Below, one piece after another: positions 26,625 to 34,755 of a stretch of DNA of 64,000 bases (position 1 is its first letter; each line of letters starts with the position of its first letter). This DNA comes from Agromyces sp. Soil535 (GTDB lineage: Bacteria; Actinomycetota; Actinomycetes; Actinomycetales; Microbacteriaceae). Position numbers and translations under genes: made by a program. The stretch is from NCBI RefSeq assembly GCF_001428255.1, contig NZ_LMRW01000028.1, positions 146,570 to 210,569 of the forward strand, in the 5' to 3' direction. Below the pieces are notes generated by a model. It was not told where the DNA came from. It saw nothing but the letters and a program-made list of their open reading frames with translations, and searched no databases.

Positions 26625-27308
26625 TCACTGCCGGGCGGATTCCTCCTCGGCAACGATCCGCGCGATTCGGCGCGACGCCAGTCGGCCGCTCAGCGGACCG
26701 AGGACGATGAGCAGCGCCCAGGTGTAGCGGCCTGCGTCTGCGCCGAACGCGTACGCGATCGGGATCGAGGCGAGGAAGATCACTGGCGTGGTGAGCGTAT
26801 CGAGCAGTCTGACCCTGTCGGCGCGGCGCGGGAGTGGGAGGGCCAGCACGCCGTCGTGGCGCGCGACGTAGAACATGGCGATCTGCGCGAGCACGACGCA
26901 GCTGATGTTCACGGCGTACACCGCGATCGCGAGGGGTTCGTCGGCGGTCGCGGCGTCGCTGATGCCCTGCGTCGAGAACGGGATCAGGACGATGAACGCG
27001 GTCGCCACCAGGTTCGCCACGATCGTGCCAGGGCTGAGCGCCCGGAACTGCGCCACGATGCGATGGTTCACCCGCCAGAAGACGGCGATCACGGCGAAGC
27101 TGATGGCGAAGCCCAGGAGCTGCCATTCCAGCCCGCTGCCGAACAGCGCGCCAAGGCTCGTCCAGTCGTCGGCCGGTGGCGGATCGATATTGACGACGAG
27201 CAGGGTGAGCGCGAAGGCGTACACCGCGTCGAAGAATGCGACGCCGCGCGCGAACTCCACGGTGTCGCGCTCGTAGTGGCTGGCGGTGCCTGTCGATCGA
27301 GTCCCCAC
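26625..27308 (-). CDS. TMEM175-like (DUF1211) potassium channel protein
   Basis: The 227-residue membrane protein has six predicted helices and the first-helix signature RGVAFFDAVYAFALTLLVV, the variant of the RxxxFSDxxFAxAxT motif that lines the pore of bacterial TMEM175 K+ channels. Other segments are FWRVNHRIVAQFRALSPGT and FIVLIPFSTQ. GTG 27308 is the best start available, without a clear SD. It converges with the DUF6325 operon. Confidence 0.8.
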   Translation of the reverse strand: MGTRSTGTASHYERDTVEFARGVAFFDAVYAFALTLLVVNIDPPPADDWTSLGALFGSGLEWQLLGFAISFAVIAVFWRVNHRIVAQFRALSPGTIVANLVATAFIVLIPFSTQGISDAATADEPLAIAVYAVNISCVVLAQIAMFYVARHDGVLALPLPRRADRVRLLDTLTTPVIFLASIPIAYAFGADAGRYTWALLIVLGPLSGRLASRRIARIVAEEESARQ

Positions 27309-27520
27309 GACAGGAGTGTGGCCCGCCGACCTGCCGCCGCGGCATCCGACTCGCCGAGCGCACCGCACCGCACCGCGGGTCGACCGCGGCCCCGGGGTCG
27401 CGGTGGTCGCGGCATCCCGGAATCGGATACGCTCTGGCGGCACGCGAGCAATGGAGCCTGACTGCCGGGATCGATCACCAAGATCGGATGCCGCGCCTGC
27501 AGTCCGCGGCATCCGACCAG

Positions 27521-27793
27521 TCAGTTCCAGTCGACCGCGTGCATCCAGCCGGCGATGTACGCCCGCTCGTTGGTGCCGAGCCGCACTCCGCCGCGGGGGT
27601 TGGGCTCGCCATCGACCTCGCAAAGGTCGTAGATACGCCGAACGACGTACGCGCGGAGGGGTGCGTCGAGGTCCTCGAGCACCTCGCGCTGCAGCGGCCG
27701 CTCGAGCATCGGCCACCAGATGCCGATGGGCGGGAGGCCGCTGCCGGGTCTCGGGCGGTCGTCGTTGGCCGGTCCGTCGACGAGAGAGCTCAT
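27521..27793 (-). CDS. Hypothetical protein, 90 residues
   Basis: The protein has no transmembrane segment and contains WWPMLERPLQREVLEDLDAP, LRAYVVRRIYDLCEVDGEP and a C-terminal TNERAYIAGWMHAVDWN. I do not know the family; the aromatic end looks conserved. AAGGAGG lies ten bases before the ATG, and the ATG overlaps the stop of an upstream 28-residue frame (ATGA). Confidence 0.65.
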   Translation of the reverse strand: MSSLVDGPANDDRPRPGSGLPPIGIWWPMLERPLQREVLEDLDAPLRAYVVRRIYDLCEVDGEPNPRGGVRLGTNERAYIAGWMHAVDWN

Positions 27794-27876
27794 TGGGCCG
27801 GCTCCTCCTTCGTCCCAGCGGTTTCGGGGTCGCGTTCGTTCGCCGCGTTCGGATCGATACGGCCGGGATCGGTCAT
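27790..27876 (-). CDS. Small acidic peptide, 28 residues, coupled upstream
   Basis: MTDPGRIDPNAANERD followed by PETAGTKEEPAQ, with GGGAG seven bases before the ATG and a stop overlapping the next start. The good SD, ATGA overlap and GC3 codon use support translation. It may simply couple translation of the 90-residue gene. Confidence 0.5.
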   Translation of the reverse strand: MTDPGRIDPNAANERDPETAGTKEEPAQ

Positions 27877-28057
27877 CGGTGCACTCCCTCGGTCAAGGCC
27901 GACCACGTCATCGGGGTCGACCGTCATCGACACTACGCGGGCAGGCACGAGGAAGACAGGGATTGATCCGCTTGCGCGCCGGTGCTATCTCGGCGCCGGC
28001 GGCCTCCGTCTGCATTTCGGGGCTGCGTTCTCGCCCGATGCGCAGCAAGATGGACGG

Positions 28058-29125
28058 ATGGACCTCCCGGTGATGCCGCCCCTCGCGCCCATGCTCGCGA
28101 AATCCGTGAAGGAGATCCCCGACGTCGGCCACGTCGAACCGAAGTGGGACGGCTTCCGCACCATCGTCTTCAAGGACGGCGACGAGATCGAGCTCGGCAG
28201 CCGCAACGAGCGCCCGATGACGCGGTACTTCCCCGAGCTCGTCGAGGCCCTGCGGCAGCACCTCCCGCCGCGCTGCGTGGTCGACGGCGAGATCATCCTC
28301 ACGACCGATGGGCGCCTGGACTTCGATGCACTCCAGCAGCGCATCCACCCCGCCGACAGCCGCGTGCGGATGCTCGCCGAGCGCACGCCCGTGTCGTTCG
28401 TTGCCTTCGACCTGCTCGCCATCGGCGACGACGACCTGATGGGGGAGCCGTTCTCGGATCGACGGCGAGGGCTCGTCGAGGCGCTCGCCGGTGTAGCGGA
28501 CCCCGTGTTCGTCACCCCGGCGACCGCAGACCTCGCCGTGGCGCGCGACTGGTTCACCAGGTTCGAGGGCGCGGGCCTCGACGGGGTCGTGGCGAAGCCG
28601 CTCGACGGCACCTACCAGCCCGACAAGCGCACGATGTTCAAGATCAAGCACGAGCGCACGGCCGACTGCGTCGTCGCGGGCTTCCGCTGGCACAAGTCGG
28701 GCGGGATCGTGGGTTCGCTGCTCCTCGGCCTCTACGACGACGACGGCCGCCTGCACCACGTCGGCGTCGCCGCGTCGTTCCCCATGGCCCGACGGGCGAG
28801 CCTCGTCGCCGAGCTCGAGCCGCTCGTCGCGGACGACCTGTCGCAGCATCCGTGGGGCGAGTGGGCCGACCAACAGGCACAGGAGTCGACCCGCATGCCG
28901 GGGGCCGTGAGCCGGTGGAACGCCGGCAAGAACCTCTCGTTCGTGCCGCTGCGCCCCGAGCTCGTCGTGGAGGTCGCGTACGACCACATGGAGGGCGACC
29001 GGTTCCGCCACACCGCGCAGTTCCGGAGGTGGCGCACCGATCGCACGCCCCAGAGCTGCACGTACGACCAGCTCGAGTCGCCGTCGGACCTCGACCTGTC
29101 GGAGATCCTGCCCCTTCGCGGCTGA
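28058..29125 (+). CDS. ATP-dependent DNA ligase (LigC type)
   Basis: The 355-residue ligase has nucleotidyltransferase motif I EPKWDGFR with Lys29 as the AMP-acceptor, motif III FVAFDLLAI, motif IV GLDGVVAKPL and motif V MFKIKHERTADCVV, then an OB-fold domain ending in WRTDRTPQSCTYDQL. This is the size and layout of mycobacterial LigC, a stand-alone repair ligase seen in base-excision or end-joining repair. No Ku or polymerase gene is adjacent. Confidence 0.93.
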   Translation: MDLPVMPPLAPMLAKSVKEIPDVGHVEPKWDGFRTIVFKDGDEIELGSRNERPMTRYFPELVEALRQHLPPRCVVDGEIILTTDGRLDFDALQQRIHPADSRVRMLAERTPVSFVAFDLLAIGDDDLMGEPFSDRRRGLVEALAGVADPVFVTPATADLAVARDWFTRFEGAGLDGVVAKPLDGTYQPDKRTMFKIKHERTADCVVAGFRWHKSGGIVGSLLLGLYDDDGRLHHVGVAASFPMARRASLVAELEPLVADDLSQHPWGEWADQQAQESTRMPGAVSRWNAGKNLSFVPLRPELVVEVAYDHMEGDRFRHTAQFRRWRTDRTPQSCTYDQLESPSDLDLSEILPLRG

Positions 29126-29167
29126 TCGGCCCGGTGAGGGCGACAGCCCGGTTCGCCCGCTCGCGGC

Positions 29168-29662
29168 TCAGGAGTCCGACTGGTCGGTCGACGCGTCCTG
29201 CGCGTATCCCGTGTGCACGTCGGCGTCGAGGCGGTGTGCCTCGGCGAGCTTCGCGAGCAGCGCCGCGAGCTGTGCTCGTTCCGATTCATCGAGCGGTGCG
29301 ACGATGTCGGCGGTCTGCCGCTCGGCGGCCTCTCGCAGCTCGCGCATGGCCGCGCGGCCATCGTCCGTGGGCTGCAGTCGGTAGTTGCGCCGGTCGTCGG
29401 GTCGGCGTTCGCGCACGACGAGGCCCGCGCGTTCGAGCGCGTCGACGAGCACGACCACCCGGCTCGGCACCGCACCGAGCCGATCGGCGAGCTCCCGCTG
29501 GCTGAGCCCGGGGCTGCGTGCGATCAGTCGGAGCACGCCGGCGGCGGCGGGTGTGAGCCCGAGGGGGCGAACGAGCTCGGCGAATCGGGAGGTGCTGTAG
29601 GTGCCCAGCTGGGACAGCAGGAAGCCCGTCCGCGGTGGGGGCCCGGGTCGCTGAGCGCTCAC
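29168..29662 (-). CDS. MarR-family transcriptional regulator
   Basis: The 164-residue winged-helix protein has GFLLSQLGTYSTSRFAELVR, PAAAGVLRLIARSPGLSQRE, LADRLGAVPSRVVVLVDALE and RERRPDDRRNYRLQPTDDG, the MarR wing. I chose GTG 29662 with AGGGTGG upstream; a TTG at 29689 would overlap the -35 of the divergent gene. It probably controls the divergent membrane protein gene from an operator near 29710. Confidence 0.88.
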   Translation of the reverse strand: MSAQRPGPPPRTGFLLSQLGTYSTSRFAELVRPLGLTPAAAGVLRLIARSPGLSQRELADRLGAVPSRVVVLVDALERAGLVVRERRPDDRRNYRLQPTDDGRAAMRELREAAERQTADIVAPLDESERAQLAALLAKLAEAHRLDADVHTGYAQDASTDQSDS

Positions 29663-29682
29663 GGATTCCACCCTATCGCCCG

Positions 29683-29718
29683 TTGACAAATTCGTTCACA
29701 GGGAGAATCATACATGAT
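29683..29718 (+). promoter_or_regulatory. Promoter and MarR-type operator of the membrane protein gene
   Basis: TTGACA (29683-29688) is followed after 17-18 bases by an AT-rich stretch AATCATA (29706-29712). The palindrome ATCAT-AC-ATGAT (29707-29718) overlaps the -10 and abuts the start codon at 29719, the right place for repression by the divergent MarR protein. Confidence 0.55.
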
Positions 29719-30435
29719 ATGAATGAAATTGAGACCACAACCGGCGTGTCGCGAGGCACCCGCTCCGGCGGACCGAACCCCGGTGTCCTCGCGCTCGTCG
29801 CCTTCGCCCTCACCGTCGGCGGCATCGTCGTCGGCGTCGTCGCCTCGGGCGGCGCCGTGCTCGGCTCGCCGTTCGCGCCGACGGACGACGTGGTCGCCCG
29901 GTTCTCCGGGGCATCCGACGTCGTCCGGGTCGTCGCGCTCCTTCAGTTCGGTTCGGCCGTCCCGCTCGGCATCTTCGCGGCGACGGTCTACGCCCGGCAG
30001 CTCCGTCTCGGCATCCGCGTTCCCGGCCCCGCCATCGGCTTGTTCGGCGGCATCCTCGCGTCGGTCATGCTGATGGCCTCTTCGCTCGTCATCTGGGTGC
30101 TCAGCCGACCGGAGGTGACCGTCGACGCCGTGCTCACGCACGCGCTCGCATTCCTCGCCTTCGTGACGGGCGGCGTGGGATACGTCGTCGGCATGGGCCT
30201 GCTCGTCGCCGGCATCGCCGTGCCGGCGCTCATCTTGGGCCTCATGCCGCGCTGGCTCGCGTGGACAGGGCTGGTGATCGCGGCGCTCTCGGAGCTCGCC
30301 TACCTGTCGATGGTGATCGAGCCGTTGGTGGTCCTGCTTCCCGTCGGGCGATTCGGGGGCGGCATCTGGCTCATCGCGGCCGGGTTCCTGCTGCCGGTCT
30401 CCCGTGCGGCCGCGAACCGGCGAAACGGCGCGTAG
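29719..30435 (+). CDS. Multi-pass membrane protein (DUF4386-like)
   Basis: The 238-residue protein has six hydrophobic segments, among them VLALVAFALTVGGIVVGVVA, VRVVALLQFGSAVPLGIF and LVAGIAVPALILGLMPRWLA. It resembles proteins annotated DUF4386, of unknown function. ATG 29719 lies immediately behind the predicted promoter and operator, so the mRNA must be nearly leaderless. It is probably the regulated target of the MarR gene. Confidence 0.7.
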   Translation: MNEIETTTGVSRGTRSGGPNPGVLALVAFALTVGGIVVGVVASGGAVLGSPFAPTDDVVARFSGASDVVRVVALLQFGSAVPLGIFAATVYARQLRLGIRVPGPAIGLFGGILASVMLMASSLVIWVLSRPEVTVDAVLTHALAFLAFVTGGVGYVVGMGLLVAGIAVPALILGLMPRWLAWTGLVIAALSELAYLSMVIEPLVVLLPVGRFGGGIWLIAAGFLLPVSRAAANRRNGA

Positions 30436-30453
30436 CGGAGCGTTCGCCCTGGA

Positions 30454-31008
30454 TCAGAGCACCGTGCGCAGTCCCGCCGACAGCGCCGTGTGGTGCTCGA
30501 ACACGAGGTTCGTCTCGGTGAGCGCGACGGCAGGGTTCGCCGAGAGGTTCTTCAGCACGAACTGCCGCACGTGCTCGCTGTCGCGCACGCGCACGTGGAT
30601 CAGGAAGTCCTCCGAGCCGCCCAGGAAGAAGAGCTGGGCCACCTCTGGCTGGGTGCGCAGCTCGTCGGAGATCTGCTCCATGAGGTGACGTGCCCCCGGC
30701 CGGATGCGCACGCTGACGAGTGCCTGCAGCGTGAAGCCGAGCGCGAGCGGGTTGATCTCAGCGGTGTAGCGGGTGATGACGCCGCGCTCCCGGAGCGAGC
30801 GCACCCGGGCGAGGCAGGTCGACGGGGAGACACCGACGGCCCTGGCGAGGTCGACGTTGGGGATGCGGGCGTTCTCGTGCAGGAGCGCGATGATCTGCCG
30901 ATCGATCGCGTCGAGGGCCATCGGCCCGGATGCCGCGGCGGGCAGGCCTGCCGTTCCGGGCGCGGATGCCGCAGCATTCGCCTCGCTGAAATGCGGCGTA
31001 TCGGCCAT
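30454..31008 (-). CDS. Lrp/AsnC-family regulator, AldR-like
   Basis: The 184-residue protein has an Ala/Pro-rich N-terminus, an AsnC-type HTH (LDAIDRQIIALLHENARIPN, VDLARAVGVSPSTCLARVRS) and a RAM effector domain (GFTLQALVSVRIRPGARHLM, FFLGGSEDFLIHVRVRDSEH). It diverges from alanine dehydrogenase, the arrangement of mycobacterial aldR-ald, where AldR controls ald in response to alanine. ATG 31008 with GAGGCG upstream. Confidence 0.9.
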   Translation of the reverse strand: MADTPHFSEANAAASAPGTAGLPAAASGPMALDAIDRQIIALLHENARIPNVDLARAVGVSPSTCLARVRSLRERGVITRYTAEINPLALGFTLQALVSVRIRPGARHLMEQISDELRTQPEVAQLFFLGGSEDFLIHVRVRDSEHVRQFVLKNLSANPAVALTETNLVFEHHTALSAGLRTVL

Positions 31009-31053
31009 GGAATGCGCCTCCCTCGAATGAATGCGACGAATCACGCCATCCTA

Positions 31054-31130
31054 CCGAATGTTGTGCGGAACCTCTTTCGGAGTGGCGAATAAGCGGCGAG
31101 CATGGAGGCAATCATCCACACAGCATTCGG
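31054..31130. promoter_or_regulatory. aldR-ald control region with separated inverted repeats
   Basis: CCGAATGTTGTG (31054-31065) is repeated inverted as CACACAGCATTCGG (31117-31130), 51 bases apart. Further CGAATG/GAATG copies lie at 31024-31060. Lrp-family octamers bind such spaced half-sites; this is the likely AldR operator array. Confidence 0.5.
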
Positions 31131-31137
31131 AGACACC

Positions 31138-32238
31138 ATGCGCATCGGCGTGCCTGCAGAGATCAAGAACAACGAATTCCGCGTCGCGATGACGCCCGCG
31201 GGCGTGCACGCTCTCGCGCAGCGCGGCCACGAGGTGGCCATCCAGGCCGGCGCAGGTCTCGGCGCGGGCTACCACGACGCGGAGTACCTCGCCGCGGGGG
31301 CCTCGATCGTCGAGACGGCCGCCGAGGCGTGGTCGGCCGACCTCGTCATGAAGGTCAAGGAGCCGATCGCCTCGGAGTACGGATTCCTGCGGGAGGACCT
31401 CACGCTCTTCACCTACCTGCACCTCGCGGCCGACCTGCCGCTCACGCGTGCCATCCTCGACTCGGGCGTCACGGCCATCGCCTACGAGACCGTGCAACTG
31501 CCCGACCGCTCGCTGCCCCTGCTCACCCCGATGAGCGAGGTCGCGGGGCGGCTCGCGCCGCAGGTCGGCGCCGCCGAGCTGCACGCGTCGAAGGGCGGCC
31601 GCGGCGTGCTCCTCGCGGGCGTGCCCGGTACCGCTCCCGCCAAGGTCGTCGTGATCGGAGGCGGCGTCGCCGGTGAGCAGGCGGCGGCCACCGCGCTCGG
31701 CCTCGGCGCCGACGTCACCGTCATGGACATCTCGCTGCCGAAGCTCCGCGAGCTCGACGCGCGCTACGACCACCGCATCAAGACGCTCGCGTCGTCGCCG
31801 TACGAGATCGCGCGTCAGCTCAAGGACGCCGACCTCGTCGTGGGCGCGGTGCTCGTGCCGGGGGCGGCCGCACCGAAGGTCGTGACCGATGAGATGGTCG
31901 CCGCCATGAAGCCGGGCGCCGTGCTGGTCGACATCGCCATCGACCAGGGCGGATGCTTCGAGGGCTCGCGCCCGACCACGCACGCCCAGCCGACGTTCCG
32001 GGTGCACGACACGATCTTCTACTGCGTCGCGAACATGCCCGGTGCCGTGCCCGCCACCTCGACCCCGGCGCTCACGAACGCCACGCTGCCCTACGCGCTG
32101 AAGATCGCCGACCTCGGCTGGGAGGCCGCCCTCGCCGGCGACCAGGCGCTCGCGCTGGGCCTCAACGCCACCGGCGGTCGCCTGGTGAACGAGGGCGTCG
32201 CCCGCGCACACGGGCTGCAGCTGCAGGCGGCGCACTGA
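31138..32238 (+). CDS. ald: Alanine dehydrogenase
   Basis: Ald interconverts L-alanine and pyruvate plus ammonia with NAD. The 366-residue protein begins MRIGVPAEIKNNEFRVAMTP, has substrate Lys in LVMKVKEP, catalytic His in FTYLHLAAD, and the NAD loop VVVIGGGVAGEQAAATALG. Length matches hexameric bacterial Ald. ATG 31138 preceded by GGAGACACC; an in-frame ATG 36 bases upstream is less likely. Divergent from the AldR-like regulator. Confidence 0.97.
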   Translation: MRIGVPAEIKNNEFRVAMTPAGVHALAQRGHEVAIQAGAGLGAGYHDAEYLAAGASIVETAAEAWSADLVMKVKEPIASEYGFLREDLTLFTYLHLAADLPLTRAILDSGVTAIAYETVQLPDRSLPLLTPMSEVAGRLAPQVGAAELHASKGGRGVLLAGVPGTAPAKVVVIGGGVAGEQAAATALGLGADVTVMDISLPKLRELDARYDHRIKTLASSPYEIARQLKDADLVVGAVLVPGAAAPKVVTDEMVAAMKPGAVLVDIAIDQGGCFEGSRPTTHAQPTFRVHDTIFYCVANMPGAVPATSTPALTNATLPYALKIADLGWEAALAGDQALALGLNATGGRLVNEGVARAHGLQLQAAH

Positions 32239-32301
32239 CCGGCTCGCTGCACTGACGCGTCGAGGCGCCGGCACGGGGGAACCCGGCCGGCGCCTCACGC
32301 G

Positions 32302-32616
32302 TCAGGAGAGTGTGAGGAACAGCTTCTCGAGCTCGTCGATGCTGAGGCGCTCCCTGGGCGTCCCTCGCTGGCCGGATGCCTCGGCGGAAGTAGCCGCGGG
32401 CTCGGCGAGGCAGTCGCGCATCGCGCCCGAGATGATCGCGAAGCCGGCCTTGTCGAGCGCGCTCGACACGGCGGCGAGCTGCGTGACCACGGTGCGGCAG
32501 TCGCCGCCCGACTCGACCGCCTCGATCACGGCGTTGAGCTGTCCACGGGCGCGCTTGAGTCGGTTGAGCACACGGCGGTCGGCGCCGGCGGATGCCGCCG
32601 CGGCTGCCGCGCTCAC
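32302..32616 (-). CDS. CsoR/CstR-family repressor, persulfide-sensing (CstR) type
   Basis: The 104-residue all-helical protein has the family core RVLNRLKRARGQLNAVIEAV, Cys40 in GGDCRTVVTQL and Cys69 in GAMRDCL. Copper-sensing CsoR has a His four residues before the second Cys; here that position is Ala65, leaving only the two cysteines that in CstR form trisulfides with sulfane sulfur. GTG 32616 overlaps the rhodanese TGA. It should repress its own operon at the palindrome near 34711. Confidence 0.85.
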   Translation of the reverse strand: MSAAAAAASAGADRRVLNRLKRARGQLNAVIEAVESGGDCRTVVTQLAAVSSALDKAGFAIISGAMRDCLAEPAATSAEASGQRGTPRERLSIDELEKLFLTLS

Positions 32617-32921
32617 GCGTCGCCGCCCGCCGTGAGGGGCAGGCCGGCGCGGTACCACCCGACGATGCCGCCGTCGATGTTCACCGCGGCCACGCCGTTC
32701 GCCTCGAGGTACTGCGTGGCCTGCGCGCTGCGGCCTCCGACGTGGCACATGACGTAGACGGTGCGGTCGCGCGGCACCTCGCCGAGCCGTTCGACGAGGG
32801 AGCCCAGCGGAATGTGCTGGGCTCCGTCGATGCGGGCCTGCGCGACCTCGTCTGGCTCGCGCACGTCGAGGATGTGGGCGTCGGAGGTGCCGTGCACCTC
32901 GGCAGGGCTGATGGTCTGCAT
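32613..32921 (-). CDS. Single-domain rhodanese
   Basis: The 102-residue sulfurtransferase has the rhodanese fold from HILDVREPDEVAQARIDGAQ to VVGWYRAGLPL and catalytic Cys59 in the loop CHVGGR, which carries the persulfide. It moves sulfane sulfur between thiols. It lies between the CoA-disulfide reductase fusion and the CstR-like repressor in one operon. Confidence 0.93.
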   Translation of the reverse strand: MQTISPAEVHGTSDAHILDVREPDEVAQARIDGAQHIPLGSLVERLGEVPRDRTVYVMCHVGGRSAQATQYLEANGVAAVNIDGGIVGWYRAGLPLTAGGDA

Positions 32922-32971
32922 GGGGCTCCTTCGGTAGGCGTGGGTTGCGGGGTCGCGGTTCGGTGGTTCGC

Positions 32972-34693
32972 TCAGGCGGCGCGGATGTCGCGCACCGCGG
33001 CATCCGTGGCCTCGCGTTCGATCGTGCGGGCGCGTTCGCCCGCCCGCCAGGTGAGGTAGCCGCCGTCGAGGTTCACGACGTCGTGGCCCAGCCCGGAGAG
33101 CAATCGCGCTGCGGTGTGCGCGCCCTGGCCGACCCGGCAGTGCACGACGACCCGGCGTCCGGCGAACTCGTGGTGGCGGGCGCGCAGGTCCTCGACCGGG
33201 ATCCACGTGGCGCCGGGGATCGTGCCCTCGGCGAGCTGGCCCTCGGCGCGCACGTCCAGCAGGACGGCGCCTGCGGCGATCGCGTCGTCGAGCTCGTGCC
33301 ACTGGATGGTGCGGTCTTCTCCGGCGGCGAGGTTGCGGTCGACGTACCCGAGCAGGTTCACCGGGTCCTTGGCCGAGCCGTACTGCGGGGCGTACGCGAG
33401 CTCGAGGTCCGCGAGCGCCGAAGCCGTGAGGCCGGCGGCCATGGCGGTCGCGATCACGTCGATGCGCTTGTCGACGCCGTCGGTGCCCACCGCCTGCGCG
33501 CCGAGGATTCGGTCGGATGCCGCGTCGACCACGAGCTTCAGCGACATCGGCGCGGCGCCGGGATAGTAGCCGGCGTGGGAGAGCGGATGCGTGTGGATGA
33601 CGCGCACCGCGCGTCCGCGGGCTGCGGCGCGCTCCTCGGACCAGCCGGTCGACGCCGCCGTGAGGCCGAGGACGTCGATGATCGCGGTGCCGAGCGCCGG
33701 GACCGAGGCGACGGGGCGCCCGGCGATCGTGTCGGCGACGGCACGGCCGTGCCGGTTGGCGAGTCCGGCCAGCGGCACGAGCCGGGAGCCGCCGTCGATC
33801 GCGTCGCGCTGCTCGGCGACGTCGCCGACCGCGAAGATCGCGGGGTCGCTCGTGCGATGCAGCTCGTCGACGGCGATGCCGCCCGACGGTCCGAGCTCCA
33901 GGCCGGCGTCGCGCGCGAGCCGGGACTCGGGCTCGACGCCCATCGCGGCGATGACCAGCTGCGCGTCGAGCCGGCTGCCGTCGTCGAGCAGCACGCCGTC
34001 GCGGAACACGCGCTCGACCGAGCGCCCGAGGCGAACGTCCACGCCCTGCGCCGCGACGTGGTCGGCGAGCGGCGCCGCCATCTCGGGGTCGAGGGCGCCG
34101 AGCAGGCGTGTGCCGCGCTGCACGATCGTCGTCGCGAAACCGAGTCGGCGCAGGTTGTCGGCGAGCTCCAGGCCGATGTAGCCGCCGCCGATCACGACGA
34201 CGGGTGCGCCGTCGGAGAGCCTCGTCGCCGCGCCCATGAGGTCGTCGAGGTCGTCGAGCGTGCGCAGCGGGTGCACCGGGGCATCCGGTGCGACGTGGCT
34301 GGGCAGGCGCGGCGCAGCGCCAGGGGCGAGCACGAGCTCGTCGTAGCTCACTTGGTACTCGTCGGCGCTGTCGGTGGGCCGCACCGTGAGCCGCTTCGCG
34401 GCGCGGTCGATCGCCACGACCTCGCTGCGCACCCGCGCGTCGATGCGGAACCGGGCCGCGAGCCGCGTCGGGTCCTGCAGCTCGAGCGCTGCCCGGTCGG
34501 CGATGTCGCCCGACACGTGGTACGGCAGTCCGCAGTTCGCGAACGATACCGCCCCGCTGCGCTCGAACACGATGATCTCGCGGTCCTCGTCCAGCCGGCG
34601 CAGCCGGGTGGCGGCGGACATGCCGCCGGCGACGCCGCCGACGATCACGGTCACGGGCGGGGCGGTCGAGGGGGAGGCGGCGCGGTGGAGCAT
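32972..34693 (-). CDS. CoA-disulfide/persulfide reductase fused to rhodanese
   Basis: The 573-residue protein has an FAD site VIVGGVAGGMSAATRLRRL, the single redox Cys54 in SFANCGLPYHVSG (the CoADR/Npsr signature), an NADH site VVVIGGGYIGLELADNLRRL, AVGDVAEQ, a dimerisation domain, and a C-terminal rhodanese with HCRVGQGAH. Such fusions reduce CoA persulfide or disulfide and polysulfide. It is first in a three-gene operon with rhodanese and the CstR-like repressor. Confidence 0.92.
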   Translation of the reverse strand: MLHRAASPSTAPPVTVIVGGVAGGMSAATRLRRLDEDREIIVFERSGAVSFANCGLPYHVSGDIADRAALELQDPTRLAARFRIDARVRSEVVAIDRAAKRLTVRPTDSADEYQVSYDELVLAPGAAPRLPSHVAPDAPVHPLRTLDDLDDLMGAATRLSDGAPVVVIGGGYIGLELADNLRRLGFATTIVQRGTRLLGALDPEMAAPLADHVAAQGVDVRLGRSVERVFRDGVLLDDGSRLDAQLVIAAMGVEPESRLARDAGLELGPSGGIAVDELHRTSDPAIFAVGDVAEQRDAIDGGSRLVPLAGLANRHGRAVADTIAGRPVASVPALGTAIIDVLGLTAASTGWSEERAAARGRAVRVIHTHPLSHAGYYPGAAPMSLKLVVDAASDRILGAQAVGTDGVDKRIDVIATAMAAGLTASALADLELAYAPQYGSAKDPVNLLGYVDRNLAAGEDRTIQWHELDDAIAAGAVLLDVRAEGQLAEGTIPGATWIPVEDLRARHHEFAGRRVVVHCRVGQGAHTAARLLSGLGHDVVNLDGGYLTWRAGERARTIEREATDAAVRDIRAA

Positions 34694-34707
34694 TCGACGA
34701 CCGTAGC

Positions 34708-34725
34708 ACAATACCCCGGGGGTAT
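34708..34725 (-). promoter_or_regulatory. CstR-type operator overlapping the -10 of the sulfur operon
   Basis: ATACCCC-G-GGGGTAT (34711-34725) is a perfect 15-bp palindrome matching the ATACCC..GGGTAT type recognised by CsoR/CstR repressors. On the minus strand TATTGT (34713-34708) may be the -10. The operon start codon is 18 bases downstream. Confidence 0.8.
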
Positions 34726-34755
34726 CGAAACCCGGTCGAACGCGGCGATGCTCCC

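Noticed and set aside
32302..32616. Copper-sensing CsoR
   Set aside because: The copper-ligand histidine four residues before the second cysteine is alanine, and the operon contains sulfur, not copper, genes.
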